Source: Mycobacteroides abscessus ATCC 19977 (GTDB lineage: Bacteria > Actinomycetota > Actinomycetes > Mycobacteriales > Mycobacteriaceae). Taken from it: a DNA stretch of 64,000 nt. The position numbers and the translations under genes are program-made. The notes under the pieces are model-generated. The model was not told the origin of the DNA. It saw only the letters and a list, made by a program, of their open reading frames with translations, and did not search any database. Below, one piece after another: positions 1 through 9,964 of the stretch (positions within the stretch are counted from its first letter, which is position 1; each line of letters begins with the position of its first letter). Location: the NCBI RefSeq assembly GCF_000069185.1, contig NC_010397.1:620001-684000 (forward strand), in the 5' to 3' direction.

Positions 1-224
1 AAGGACACCTTGGGCGGCTCCACCGCGTGGAAGCCCGAGGCGACGGTCGCGAAGGTGGGCAGTACCTGCGGGGTCTTGTCCTGCAGGTAGCGCAGCTCGG
101 TCTCGCTCACCGGATCGGCACCGGCACCGATCGCCAGGTGATACAGCTGCACATCGGACGCAGTCCACGAAAATTCGGCCGGTTCGGTAGCCGCGCCCAG
201 CGCGATATCGACATTGATAGGCAT
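1..224 (-). CDS. MaoC-like enoyl-CoA hydratase, 3' part outside window
   Basis: The first 74 codons of a leftward gene are visible; the rest lies beyond base 1. The product starts MPINVDIALGAATEPAEF and resembles the N-terminal hotdog half of MaoC-type 2-enoyl-CoA hydratases. The position directly behind kstD matches Rv3538 (hsd4B) of M. tuberculosis, which acts in sterol side-chain/β-oxidation. Its ATG lies 9 bases after the kstD stop, and a purine-rich ribosome site overlaps the kstD end, so the two genes are surely co-transcribed. The specific hydratase role is inferred from synteny and the short visible sequence. Confidence 0.72.
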   Translation of the reverse strand, partial: MPINVDIALGAATEPAEFSWTASDVQLYHLAIGAGADPVSETELRYLQDKTPQVLPTFATVASGFHAVEPPKVS

Positions 225-233
225 ATTCGGACC

Positions 234-1913
234 CTACTTCCCGGCGATATCGAGCGCGGCGAGGTAGCCCCACGTCATCGCCGGGCCGATGGTGGCGCCG
301 GGACCGGCGTAGGTGTGGCCCATCACCGGGGTGCTGACATTGCCTGCGGCATAAAGGCCTTCGATGACGCTGTTGTCGTCGCGCAGCACACGCCCCTTGA
401 CGTCGGTACGCACGCCGCCCTTGGTGCCCAGGTCTCCCGGCACCATCTTGGCCGCATAGAACGGAGCCTTGGTCAGCGCGCCGAGGTTGGGGTTCGGCTT
501 GTTGGTGGGGTCACCGTAGTAGCGGTCGTACGCGCTCTTGCCGCGGCCGAAGTCCTCGTCGACACCGCTGCGGGCGAAGCCGTTGAATCGCTCGATGGTG
601 GCGCGTAATTCCTCGACGGGGAGATTCGCCTTCTTCGCCAATTCCTCAATGGTGTCGGCCTTGACGATGACGCCCGATTCGATCCACTTACTTGGAATCT
701 TCTGCCCCGGCTGCAATCCGGCGAAGATATAACGGTTGCGGTACTCCTGGTCGAAGACGAGCCACGCAGGCAGGTTCTCGCCCGGGCCGGGCCCCTGGCC
801 GTACTGGCCGCCGTACATCCGGTGAGTGGCCTCGACGTAGGGCAGCGACTCGTTCATGAAGCGCTTGCCCGACGAGTTGACGATGATCGATCCGGGGGAG
901 TTGCGCTCGGACAGCGCGAACCATGGCCGGCCGACCAACGGAACCGTGGGGCCCCACCACGAGTCCTCCATGAACTCCAGTGCGGCTCCGAGCTTTTCGG
1001 CGGCCAGGATGCCATCACCGGTGTTGGCCTTGGCGCCCACGGTCCACTCGGTGGTGATGGGCGCACGCTGGTACTTCACGCGCATCTGCTCGTTGTGCTC
1101 GAAACCGCCGGAGGCGAGAATGACGCCGCGACGCCCCCGGATGAGGGTCGGTTCGGAGGCTTCGGGAGCCCCGGTCTCGCGCACGTAGACGCCCCTGACG
1201 GTCCCGTCCTCGATATAGAGGTCGGTGAGGGCGGTATTGAGCTTGACCGGCACTCCGGCGTCGCGCAGGCCGATACGCAGTGCGGCCGAGAGCGCCCGCC
1301 CCATGCCGACCAGTTTCTTACCGGTGCCCTGGGCCCAGAAGGTACGCACCCCCACCCGCAGGCTGCGCAGCACTCCGCGCGGGTGGCGCTTGAGCTGATT
1401 GAGCCGGACGTAATCCTGCTGGCGCACCACGACGTTCAAGGGAACCTTGCCGTACGGCGGCTCCAAGTTGGGCAGCTCGTCGCCGAGCTTCTTCGCGTCG
1501 AAGGGCTTTGGCTCCACCGAGCGACCGGCGGCACGTCCGCCCGGGGCTTCGGGGTAGTAGTCGGAGTAGTTGGGCACCCAGTCGAGCTTCAGCGGGGAGT
1601 TCGCGAGAACGAATGAGAGCATCTCCGGCCCGCGATCGAGGTAGGTATCGATCTTCTCGCGCGGAACGACGTCGCCGATGATGCTGTAGAGGTACTCGCG
1701 GGCGGCCTCGGGAGTATCGGTCTGGCGAGCTTTCTTGAGGACCTCATTGTTGGGGATCCAGACGCCACCGCCGGAGCGGGCCGTCGATCCACCGAAGTGG
1801 GGGGCCTTTTCGATCAGTACGGTGCTCAGCCCGTTGTGTGCCGCGGTGAGCGCCGCAACCATGCCGGCACCACCACTCCCGACGACGACGACGTCGTACT
1901 CCTGCTCAGTCAT
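234..1913 (-). CDS. kstD: 3-ketosteroid-Δ1-dehydrogenase KstD
   Basis: A 559-residue flavoprotein close to the usual KstD size. It has an N-terminal FAD-binding Rossmann motif (VVVGSGGAGMVAAL near residue 10) and a C-terminal FAD motif ending in the AAGNVSTPVMGHTYAGPGAT stretch. KstD introduces the C1-C2 double bond in ring A of 3-ketosteroids, the step that opens the ring system in cholesterol catabolism. The reading frame stays open upstream, but the Rossmann fold begins just after the ATG at 1913, so that start is chosen. A KstR-like operator begins one base upstream of this ATG, so repression is likely direct. No Shine-Dalgarno is visible, so the transcript may be leaderless or nearly so. 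Confidence 0.93.
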   Translation of the reverse strand: MTEQEYDVVVVGSGGAGMVAALTAAHNGLSTVLIEKAPHFGGSTARSGGGVWIPNNEVLKKARQTDTPEAAREYLYSIIGDVVPREKIDTYLDRGPEMLSFVLANSPLKLDWVPNYSDYYPEAPGGRAAGRSVEPKPFDAKKLGDELPNLEPPYGKVPLNVVVRQQDYVRLNQLKRHPRGVLRSLRVGVRTFWAQGTGKKLVGMGRALSAALRIGLRDAGVPVKLNTALTDLYIEDGTVRGVYVRETGAPEASEPTLIRGRRGVILASGGFEHNEQMRVKYQRAPITTEWTVGAKANTGDGILAAEKLGAALEFMEDSWWGPTVPLVGRPWFALSERNSPGSIIVNSSGKRFMNESLPYVEATHRMYGGQYGQGPGPGENLPAWLVFDQEYRNRYIFAGLQPGQKIPSKWIESGVIVKADTIEELAKKANLPVEELRATIERFNGFARSGVDEDFGRGKSAYDRYYGDPTNKPNPNLGALTKAPFYAAKMVPGDLGTKGGVRTDVKGRVLRDDNSVIEGLYAAGNVSTPVMGHTYAGPGATIGPAMTWGYLAALDIAGK

Positions 1914-1914
1914 G

Positions 1915-1928
1915 TAGAACACGTTATA
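1915..1928. promoter_or_regulatory. KstR-type operator upstream of kstD
   Basis: The sequence TAGAACACGTTATA fits the TnnAACnnGTTnnA core of the TetR-type steroid repressor KstR exactly. It lies directly against the kstD start codon, in the divergent gap between kstD and the rightward flavoprotein. KstR binding is known for the kstD and hsa genes of mycobacteria; binding here is inferred from the motif. Confidence 0.7.
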
Positions 1929-2004
1929 GAATTGAGGCGGCCTGGCGCTACCGGCGCTGGCCTGTGGTTTCATCGCCCGGACGCTGTGATGTTGCGGTGA
2001 AAAC

Positions 2005-2018
2005 AGAAACATGTTGCT
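2005..2018. promoter_or_regulatory. second, weaker KstR-like half-palindrome
   Basis: The core AAC-AT-GTT is present at 2008-2015 but the outer T and A of the KstR consensus are replaced. It sits on the side of the divergent gap nearest the rightward hsa operon. It could give that operon its own operator, or be chance. Confidence 0.35.
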
Positions 2019-2049
2019 GTTTTGGCTACACGACGATGAGGGAGGCCCC

Positions 2050-3651
2050 GTGCCGGGTCGTTCGGACATGCCGTCGGCCGATGTCATCATCGTCGGGTAT
2101 GGGGTGGCGGGTGCGTCCGCCGCACTGGCGGCCCTGGAGCGCGGGGCGTCCGTGATCATCCTTGAGCGATTCGATGGTGGCGGAGCTTCGGCCATCTCAG
2201 GAGGCATTTATTACGCCGGCGGCGGCACTAATATTCAGCGTGACGCCGGGGTCGAGGACACTCCGGAGCTGATGCTGGAGTACCTGCGGCTTGAGGTCGG
2301 CGATGCCGTCAAACCCGAGACGCTTCAGAAATTCGTCGACGGCAGCGTGGACACTCTGAATTGGCTGCAAGGTTACGGAGTTCCGTTCGAAGGTTCGCTG
2401 GCACCTTTCAAGACTTCGTACCCGACTGACGACTACTACCTCTACTTTTCCGGCAGTGAATCCTCCGGCATGGCGCGTGCCGCCACCCCGCCCCGCCAGC
2501 GCGGGCACCGTGCCTTTGGCCGGGGGGTGTCCGGTAAGGCGTTGTTTGCGCCCTTGGCGGATTCTGCGGAGCGTTTGGGGGCCGACGTGTGGCGGCAGAC
2601 CAGGGTCACCGGGCTGGTCGTCGAGGAGGGGCGCGTTGTCGGGGTGCGCGGGATGACGCTGAAGGACGCGCCGGCCTGGGCCCGCCGGTTGTACTCGCGT
2701 CTTACGCACTACGCGACCAAGCCGGGCATCTACTACCCGCCGATGCGAAAGACGCTCGAAGGCCCCGCATATGCGTTGGAGCGCCGGTTCGCCAAGCCAT
2801 TTGAGATCCGTGCCGACGACGGAGTGATCCTGTCGTCCGGTGGTTTTATCGCCAATCGTGAGCTCGTACGGCGGCATGCTCCGGCCTATCTGGACGGGCT
2901 CGAGCTCGGCACCGCCGGCGACGACGGAACCGCACTGAAGCTGGCCGAGCCGTTGGGCGCGGCAACGGGGCATCTCGATGAGATCTCGGCCTGGCGGTTT
3001 ATTGTGCCGCCTGCCGCTTTCCTGGGTTCCTTGCTGGTAGATACCAAGGGGCAGAGGATGATTGACGAGTCTCGCTATGGAGCGGCCTTGGGCAAGGAGA
3101 TTGTGCGTACGGCCGGCGGAGTGGGATATCTGGTTGCCGACCAGCCGTTGGTGAAGCGGGCCCGCCAACAGTTGGGATCGCAGACGCTGTGGTTTCAGCG
3201 GATTCAGGCCGAGGCGTTCCTCAACGTGGGGCGCAAGAAGGCCGGGTCCATCGAGGAGCTGGCAGCCAAGGCTGGTATCGACCCGGAAGGATTGGCGCGC
3301 ACCGTATCCGAACACAACCGGGCCATTGCCGGTGGCACCCCCGATCCGCTGGGGAAGCCCGATGACATCAGGGTGCCCATTGAGCGGGCGCCGTTCTATC
3401 TGTTCAACGTGTCCATCAAGACCAACATGCTCAATCCGTGTCCGATGCTGACTCTTGGCGGTCTGGTCGTGGACGAGGAGACTGGTGCCGTGCAGACCAC
3501 GTCGGGCGCGGCGATCCCGGGGCTCTATGCCGCCGGGCGTGCGGCGGTCGGTATCTGCTCAAATTCGTATGTGAGCGGATTGTCCCTGGCCGACTGCGTC
3601 TTCTCCGGACGCCGGGCCGGGACCGAGACTGGAAGGCGTATAGATGCTTAG
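2050..3651 (+). CDS. FAD-binding dehydrogenase, KstD/fumarate-reductase family
   Basis: A 533-residue flavoprotein of the same superfamily as KstD. It has an N-terminal dinucleotide motif (VIIVGYGVAGASAAL), a Glu binding the ribose (LERFDGGG) and a C-terminal FAD loop (GLYAAGRAAVGICSNSYVSG). The GTG at 2050 is chosen because GGAGG ends four bases before it; the ATG at 2068 is an alternative. It overlaps hsaE by eight bases, so it leads the hsaE-hsaG-hsaF operon. The substrate is probably a steroid or degradation intermediate, by context. It differs clearly from the neighbouring kstD and is not a simple recent copy. Confidence 0.82.
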   Translation: MPGRSDMPSADVIIVGYGVAGASAALAALERGASVIILERFDGGGASAISGGIYYAGGGTNIQRDAGVEDTPELMLEYLRLEVGDAVKPETLQKFVDGSVDTLNWLQGYGVPFEGSLAPFKTSYPTDDYYLYFSGSESSGMARAATPPRQRGHRAFGRGVSGKALFAPLADSAERLGADVWRQTRVTGLVVEEGRVVGVRGMTLKDAPAWARRLYSRLTHYATKPGIYYPPMRKTLEGPAYALERRFAKPFEIRADDGVILSSGGFIANRELVRRHAPAYLDGLELGTAGDDGTALKLAEPLGAATGHLDEISAWRFIVPPAAFLGSLLVDTKGQRMIDESRYGAALGKEIVRTAGGVGYLVADQPLVKRARQQLGSQTLWFQRIQAEAFLNVGRKKAGSIEELAAKAGIDPEGLARTVSEHNRAIAGGTPDPLGKPDDIRVPIERAPFYLFNVSIKTNMLNPCPMLTLGGLVVDEETGAVQTTSGAAIPGLYAAGRAAVGICSNSYVSGLSLADCVFSGRRAGTETGRRIDA

Positions 3652-4429
3652 TTCCGAGGTACGCGATTCGATCGCGGCCGACCTGGCCGAGGCCGAGCGC
3701 ACCCGAGTGGCGATCGCGCCGCCCACCGACACGCATCCGGATTTTGACGTGGTCGACGCCTATGAGATCCAGCTCATGAATATTCGCTCCCGTCTAGCGG
3801 ACGGCGCCAAGGTCGTGGGGCACAAGGTGGGCCTATCGTCCGAGGCGATGCAGAAGATGATGGGCGTCCACGAGCCGGACTATGGGCATCTGTTGGCCGA
3901 TATGGAGCTGTTCGAGGATGTGGCGGCCTCGGCGTCCAAGTTCCTGTTCCCGCGGGTTGAGGTGGAGGTCGGGTTCATCCTGGCCGCAGACCTGCCCGGC
4001 GAAGATTGCACCGAGGACGATGTGCTGGCCGCGACCGCGGCGTACGTGCCGTCCATCGAGGTGGTGGACAGCCGGATCACCAACTGGCAGATCAAGATCT
4101 GCGACACCATCGCTGACAACGCCTCCTCTGCGGGGTTTGTCGTTGGTAAGCAACGGGTTTCACCCAAGGACATCGACATCAAGTCGATCGACGCGGTGCT
4201 GACCTGCAACGGTGAGAAGTTGGCCGAGGGGAGAAGCGATGCGGTACTGGGTAATCCGGTGACATCGGTGGCATGGCTGGCACGCAAGGTGGCCTCGTTC
4301 GGGGTGCGTCTGCGGGCTGGCGACGTGGTGCTGCCAGGTTCGTGCACGCGGGCGTTCGACGCGCATCCGGGCGACGAGTTTTTAGCCGAGTTCGCCGGAC
4401 TTGGTTCGGTCCGACTGGCTTTCGAGTAG
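3644..4429 (+). CDS. hsaE: 2-hydroxypenta-/hexa-2,4-dienoate hydratase HsaE
   Basis: A 261-residue protein of the fumarylacetoacetate-hydrolase-like 2-keto-4-pentenoate hydratase family (MhpD/TesE). It shows the family stretches GHKVGLSS near residue 62 and a metal-ligand region VEVEVGFIL near residue 104. It hydrates the dienoate formed from the steroid A ring to 4-hydroxy-2-oxohexanoate. The ATG overlaps the stop of the preceding flavoprotein (ATGCTTAG), so the genes are translationally coupled. The order E-G-F and full length leave little doubt. Confidence 0.93.
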
Positions 4430-4439
4430 AGGAGAGATT

Positions 4440-5348
4440 GTGGCGTCAAAGGCATCTGTAGCGATCGTCGGTTCGGGAAACATCAGCACCGACCTGCTGT
4501 ACAAATTGCAGCGTTCCGAGTGGCTGGAGCCGCGGTGGATGATCGGCATCGACCCCGAGTCCGAAGGTCTCAAGCGTGCCCGCGGTTTCGGTCTGGAAAC
4601 CTCGCACGAGGGTGTGGACTGGTTGCTTGGGCAGGACGAGAAGCCGGATCTGGTCTTCGAGGCAACGTCCGCCTACGTGCACAAGGCCGCCGCGCCACGC
4701 TATGAGGAAGCGGGCATCCGGGCCATCGATCTGACTCCCGCGGCGGTGGGACCAGCCGTTGTGCCGCCCGCGAATCTGCGCGCCCACCTTGATGCTCCGA
4801 ACGTCAACATGATCACCTGTGGTGGCCAGGCGACGATTCCGATCGTGTACGCGGTGTCGCGCGTTGTCGAGGTGCCTTACGCCGAGATCGTCGCCTCGGT
4901 CGCCTCGGTGTCCGCAGGACCCGGAACGCGCGCCAACATCGACGAGTTCACCAAGACCACGTCCAAGGGGGTGGAGGTGATCGGAGGCGCCAAGCGCGGA
5001 AAGGCGATCATCATCCTGAACCCCGCGGATCCGCCGATGATCATGCGCGACACAATTTTCTGCGCAATTCCTGAGGACGCGGACCGTGCGGCGATTGCCG
5101 CGTCGATTCACGATGTGGTGAGCCAGGTTCAGCAGTACGTGCCCGGATACCGGCTGCTCAATGAGCCGCAGTTCGATGAGCCGTCGGTGGTCAACGGCGG
5201 CAACCATGTCGTCACTACCTTCGTCGAGGTTGAGGGCGCCGGTGACTTCTTGCCGCCGTATGCCGGAAACCTGGACATCATGACCGCGGCCGCGACCAAG
5301 GTCGGCGAGGAAATCGCCAAAGAACTTCTATCTGCAAAGGTTTCGTGA
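4440..5348 (+). CDS. hsaG: acylating acetaldehyde/propanal dehydrogenase HsaG
   Basis: A 302-residue DmpF-family enzyme with an N-terminal NAD site ([16 protein letters not shown]) and the catalytic cysteine in [13 protein letters not shown]. It oxidises propanal released by HsaF to propanoyl-CoA with channelling between the two subunits. The GTG at 4440 is chosen because GAGGAGAG lies just upstream, in the ten-base gap after hsaE; the longer open frame upstream overlaps hsaE and is not conserved-looking. Confidence 0.93.
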
Positions 5349-5349
5349 A

Positions 5350-6429
5350 ATGGGTTCGGACACCAGCACTCAGCTCTTGGGCACCGACGGCATCTTCTTC
5401 GACGCCGCATGGGACGTGCGGGTCACCGATACGTCGTTGCGTGATGGCTCGCACCACAAGCGGCATCAATTCACCGCGGATGAGGTGCGGGCTATCGTGG
5501 CGGCGCTGGACGGCGCCGGCGTCCCCGTCATCGAGGTGACTCACGGCGACGGCCTGGGCGGATCCTCGTTCAACTACGGATTCTCGAAAACCCCTGAGCA
5601 GGAACTGATCAAGCTTGCCGCCCAGACCGCGACGAATGCCAAGATCGCCTTCCTGATGCTGCCGGGCGTAGGCACCAAGGAAGACATCATCGAGGCGCAG
5701 GGCAACGGCGGGTCGATCTGTCGCATAGCCACTCACTGCACCGAGGCCGACGTCTCGATCCAACACTTCGGGCTCGCCCGTGAGCGCGGTCTGGAAACCG
5801 TTGGCTTCCTGATGATGTCGCACACCATCTCGCCGGAGAAATTGGCCAAGCAGGCACGGATAATGGCAGACGCCGGCTGCCAGTGCGTATACGTGGTGGA
5901 TTCCGCGGGTGCGTTGGTCCTGGACGGAGTGGCCGACCGGGTCGCCGCGGTAGTGGCGGAATTGGGGTCGGATGCTCAAGTGGGTTTTCATGGGCATGAG
6001 AACCTCGGGCTTGGTGTCGCCAACTCCATCGAGGCGGTGCGCGCCGGCGCCAAGCAGATTGACGGCAGCACAAGGCGATTCGGCGCCGGTGCAGGCAATG
6101 CTCCGGTGGAGGCGCTTATCGGTGTGTTCGACAAGATCGGTGTGAAGACGGGCATCGACTTCTTCGATATCGCCGACGCCGCCGAAGAGGTTGTGGCGCC
6201 CGCGATGCCCGCGGAATGCCTGCTGGATCGCAATGCGCTGATCATGGGTTATAGCGGTGTGTACTCCAGCTTCCTCAAGCACGCCATCCGTCAGGGTGAG
6301 CGGTATGGGGTACCCGCGCATCAGCTGCTGCACCGTGCCGGCGAACGCAAGCTGATCGGTGGGCAGGAGGACCAGCTCATCGACATCGCGCTGGAGATCC
6401 AGCGGGAGAATGCCGCGAACGGGCAGTAG
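5350..6429 (+). CDS. hsaF: 4-hydroxy-2-oxohexanoate aldolase HsaF
   Basis: A 359-residue DmpG/BphI-type aldolase. The TIM-barrel motifs [14 protein letters not shown] (catalytic Arg and metal Asp) and [16 protein letters not shown] (metal His pair) are present, with the C-terminal communication domain. It cleaves 4-hydroxy-2-oxohexanoate to pyruvate and propanal and works as a complex with HsaG. Its ATG follows the hsaG stop by one base. It is the last gene of the rightward hsa operon. Confidence 0.94.
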
Positions 6430-6445
6430 GCGCTCCCGGATCGAC

Positions 6446-6497
6446 GACCTCGGCGACTGTACCCAGGTCGGTGCCGCAGACCTCGGTCGCCGGGGTC
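6446..6497 (+). terminator. possible U-less hairpin terminator after hsaF
   Basis: GACCTCGGCGAC (6446-6457) pairs with GTCGCCGGGGTC (6486-6497) with one mismatch, leaving a 28-base loop. No T run follows. Hairpins of this I-shaped type are common at mycobacterial gene ends. Function is uncertain. Confidence 0.3.
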
Positions 6498-6815
6498 GAG
6501 CGTGGTCCGGCACCGTAGAATTGCCTCAGATTCGCGAGCTGCAAGCTGGCAGTCGGGGGCTGGCGGCTAAGGCGCCGCCGTTGCTTAGCCAGCGCGTGGT
6601 GGTCCAAGTAGCGGTCGGCGGGCATGCCCTGCTGCCGGTATCGACTCGGCATGGGATCGCACCGAACGCTGCGGGGACATCGCAATCTCCCTTAAGCTGC
6701 TGGTTGAGTGTGGGGGTTTATTCGGTTGGGTAACCAGTCTTGATACCCGTGCGCTAGCTACTGAGTACCATCGAACTCTACGGTGATTTAGCGATTGAGG
6801 AAGGGGAGGGGGACG
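6498..6815. other. non-coding gap between hsaF and the first MinD-like gene
   Basis: No convincing gene was found on either strand in the 386 bases between hsaF and the TTG start at 6816. The last 100 bases are less GC-rich and hold TTGATA at 6740 and TACCAT at 6766. The spacing of 20 is poor for a standard promoter, although a promoter for the downstream operon must lie in or near here. Confidence 0.4.
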
Positions 6816-9800
6816 TTGCCCAAGCAGGATCGTGGCGCACCACCCCGTCCCCCATGGCTGCCCGAAGAAGACGAACAACGAGGCTTTCTTCGGTCGTTGC
6901 GGCGCAAAAAGCGCAATCCCGATGAGGGCGAACCCAACGACGAATCGTTAACCCACGAGACCGAGTGGCCGTCCGCGCCCAAGACGGCCGCGCAGAAACC
7001 CAGCGCGGAATCGGTGAAGCTTTCCGGGCAAGGGCGTCCGACCCTCACATCGGGTGATGAAAGTGCCGACGGCGACCAGCCGGTGTCCGACCTGTCCAAG
7101 TACTACACGCCACCGCGTCGCGCGGAGCCTGCTGACGATTCGTCATCGGCGAGCGAGCCGATCGCCGTCCCCGGCCCGGTTGCAGAGTCTGACGCGCAGG
7201 CCCCGCGCATCGTTAGAGGCCCCAGCGCGGACGTGGCCCCGGAGCCGCAGCCCACGCCGCAGGTCGAGCAACTCTCGTCGTCGGTGCCCGTCGAGTCCTC
7301 GGCAATGCCCGAACAGGAGCCCGAGGTCCCCGCCTCCAACCCCGTGGTTGAGTCGGCCCTGGCCGTCACCGGTGAGCCGGAGCCTCCCCTGCAGGCCGCC
7401 GCCACGCCGGAGGTGACGCGTCCGGTCGTACCCCGCCCCGAGCAGCCTGTGACCGGCCCGGAACGGGTTGTCGTCGACTCCGGTAGCGCGGATCCATTCT
7501 CGCGATTCAGCCTGCTGGAGGCGCAGCTGCGCCAGATGAGCCTCGACGAGAGCATCACCGATGACGAGCTTGAGCGTCACCGGCGTCACTCAGCGCCCGA
7601 GGCAGAGCCCGCAGCCGCGCCCGCAGCTGCTCTCAGCTTTACGCCGCCGGAAGTCGCCGCCAGCACTCCCGACGGCCCCACGGAGGCGCTCGGGGAGGCA
7701 CAGGCGGCGGTTGAGTCGCCATCGGAGGAGCCCGCGCCCACCCCCACGCTCGGTTTCACCGCGCCTGAGCCCGAAGACGACGTTCCCGCGGTGGACCAGG
7801 AGGCTGTCGGCGCGCGTGGCGAGCAGGAGGCCGCCGTGACCGCGGTGCCCCCCATTGCGGACCGGCCCGAGCCGAATTCCGCCGGGAACGAACCGGCTAC
7901 CGACCAGACCTCCGATTTCTCATCCCCGAAGCCCGAGGAGAGTGCCGATAGCGGTGACTCGCTGGCGCCGCAGCCTCCCGCCGTCGAGCAGCCCACAGCA
8001 GCGGAAGTCGTGGAGCCCCCGGAGTCGGCGCCCGCGGCCGGGGGCGGTGACGCCGATGCGAGAGCCGCCGCCCTGCTGCAGCGCATCGAGGCCAGACGTG
8101 CCGAACTCGACGAGGAATTGGCCGCGCATGACGCCGCCGATGCGCAGGCCCGCGCATTCGAACCGGAACCCGCCCCATTCGTGCCGATGGTGGCGCCATG
8201 GGCCTCGGTGCCCGAGCCGGTGCGTTCACCTGCGCCGGAGGCCGCCGCACCCGCCAACGATGCCGATGAAACCGCCGACACCGCGACGTCCTCCAGCGGC
8301 GCTGCTGAGTTGGAGGGATTTGCGCCTCTGGTCGATGAGGACATCGTGATTTCCGCTCCGGCGGTGTATGAAGAGGCGCCCGCAGACGCCGGACTTGATG
8401 ACGTGATATTGGAGTCCGAGCTTCCCGACGAGGCGGAAGCCCCGGCGGCGCGTGCGGTAGATCCGGAGCCGGCTGGTGAGACCGCCGATGTAGCACCGGA
8501 GTCAGCCGCACCGGAGTCACCGGCGCAGACCCCCACGGCGGATCGACAGGAGGAATCCATATCCGTCGTGGCGCCAGAGCCGGGATCGGCGGAGCCGTCG
8601 CCGTGGCAGAACCGCTCGGCAGTGGAAGTCGCGGCGACGGGGGAGCCGCAGGCCACGCCGGCGTACTACGTGCCGCCTGCCGCCTCACCGCAACCTGATA
8701 CACAAGCGCCGCCAGCGCAGGAACCGGCGGCACAGGTTCCACCGGGATGGAGCCCGCCCCAGCCTTACCCGGGGCAATGGCCGCAGCCTGCACCTGCGGC
8801 TCCGCAGCCCTATGGTGGGCAACAGTTTCCGTCACAACCACCGCCGCAGCCAACGAGCGTTCAGGGCCAATGGCAATGGGTGCCCCAGCAGCCACAGGGG
8901 CCGCAGTCTGCCGCGCAGCAGGAACCGCCGGCCGGTTACCCGCCGCCGCCTCAAGGGGGCACTCCCCCGGCCAATTACCGTGCGCCGCAGGCATACCGGA
9001 TGCCCCCCTCTCTTGACGAGGCCGAGGTCATCAACCGTGGGCGCTATGCGCCACGTTCCGGTTGGCGTAAGGCCGTGCACCGTTCAACCGGCGGAAGGGT
9101 GAATCCCGGCGACTCGAGGAAGGATCGCGAGCGGGACCTGTTACTGGCAAGCATCCGCCAGCCCATCCTGGGCGACTACCGTATTGCGGTGCTGTCCATC
9201 AAGGGCGGGGTGGGAAAGACAACCACCACTTTGGGATTGGGCTCGGCATTCGCGACCATCCGCACGGACCGGATCATCGCCGTCGACGCGAACCCTGACC
9301 GCGGAACGCTGGCCGAACGCGTACGGGATCATTCGACGCAGTCGACCGTTCGAGATCTGCTCAACGATCAGAACATCAGAAGTTACGCCGACGTGCGCAA
9401 TCACACCCGCATGGCGACCAGCCGCTTGGAAGTGCTTGCAAGTGAACAGGATCCAGCGGTATCGGAGGCGTTTGGCGAGATCGACTACCGCAACACCATC
9501 GACATCCTGCAGCGGTACTACAACATCATCTTGACGGACTGTGGCACCGGCATCATGCACTCGGCGATGGCGGGTGTGCTCGACCTCGCCCACACCATCG
9601 TGCTGGTGAGCTCTCCCGCGATGGACTCCGCGCGCAGCGCCTCTGCGACGCTCGATTGGCTTATGCAGCACGGGTATTCATCGCTAGTGCGCGAAGCGCA
9701 CGTGGTCTTGAGTGCGTCTCGCCCGGGGTCCGCGGGGATCAAGCTGGACAAGGTCTACGAGCATTTCCAGGCGCGTTGCCGGTCCATACATATGATCCCG

Positions 9801-9941
9801 TTCGACCCGCATCTCGCCGAGGGCGCCGACGTCGACTTCAACCTGCTCAACGCCGATACGAATGCGGCATATCTGAAGTTGGCCGGCGCGATTTCCGAGA
9901 GTTTCCCACGACTTCGCGTGCGCGGCGATGAGCAGCGATAA
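6816..9941 (+). CDS. EspI/MinD-like ATPase with giant Pro/Ala/Glu-rich N-terminus
   Basis: A 1041-residue protein. Roughly residues 1-730 are low-complexity acidic Ala/Pro/Glu sequence, turning Pro/Gln-rich after about 610. A conserved basic linker (SGWRKAVHRSTGG) precedes a C-terminal MinD/ParA ATPase domain with deviant Walker A KGGVGKTT at 796-803, a DANPDRGTL switch and ILTDCGTG. The layout matches EspI (Rv3876)-type ESX-associated proteins. The TTG at 6816 is chosen because a GGGGAGGGGG stretch ends four bases upstream; the TTG at 6795 is less likely. No ESX core genes lie nearby, so the partner is unknown. Confidence 0.8.
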   Translation: MPKQDRGAPPRPPWLPEEDEQRGFLRSLRRKKRNPDEGEPNDESLTHETEWPSAPKTAAQKPSAESVKLSGQGRPTLTSGDESADGDQPVSDLSKYYTPPRRAEPADDSSSASEPIAVPGPVAESDAQAPRIVRGPSADVAPEPQPTPQVEQLSSSVPVESSAMPEQEPEVPASNPVVESALAVTGEPEPPLQAAATPEVTRPVVPRPEQPVTGPERVVVDSGSADPFSRFSLLEAQLRQMSLDESITDDELERHRRHSAPEAEPAAAPAAALSFTPPEVAASTPDGPTEALGEAQAAVESPSEEPAPTPTLGFTAPEPEDDVPAVDQEAVGARGEQEAAVTAVPPIADRPEPNSAGNEPATDQTSDFSSPKPEESADSGDSLAPQPPAVEQPTAAEVVEPPESAPAAGGGDADARAAALLQRIEARRAELDEELAAHDAADAQARAFEPEPAPFVPMVAPWASVPEPVRSPAPEAAAPANDADETADTATSSSGAAELEGFAPLVDEDIVISAPAVYEEAPADAGLDDVILESELPDEAEAPAARAVDPEPAGETADVAPESAAPESPAQTPTADRQEESISVVAPEPGSAEPSPWQNRSAVEVAATGEPQATPAYYVPPAASPQPDTQAPPAQEPAAQVPPGWSPPQPYPGQWPQPAPAAPQPYGGQQFPSQPPPQPTSVQGQWQWVPQQPQGPQSAAQQEPPAGYPPPPQGGTPPANYRAPQAYRMPPSLDEAEVINRGRYAPRSGWRKAVHRSTGGRVNPGDSRKDRERDLLLASIRQPILGDYRIAVLSIKGGVGKTTTTLGLGSAFATIRTDRIIAVDANPDRGTLAERVRDHSTQSTVRDLLNDQNIRSYADVRNHTRMATSRLEVLASEQDPAVSEAFGEIDYRNTIDILQRYYNIILTDCGTGIMHSAMAGVLDLAHTIVLVSSPAMDSARSASATLDWLMQHGYSSLVREAHVVLSASRPGSAGIKLDKVYEHFQARCRSIHMIPFDPHLAEGADVDFNLLNADTNAAYLKLAGAISESFPRLRVRGDEQR

Positions 9942-9964
9942 CACGAAAGAGGCAGGACGGCAAG

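Noticed and set aside
27..608. Rightward open frame of 193 codons at the window start
   Set aside because: It is antisense to kstD and its downstream hydratase gene, has no family features, and arises from GC-rich codon structure.
6359..6878. Short frames on both strands in the gap after hsaF
   Set aside because: Poor codon use, no ribosome site and no recognisable family; treated as non-coding.
7586..8994. Long leftward open frames inside the MinD-like gene
   Set aside because: They are Ser/Ala/Gly- or Arg/Pro-rich mirror images of the low-complexity coding strand; no ribosome sites or domains.
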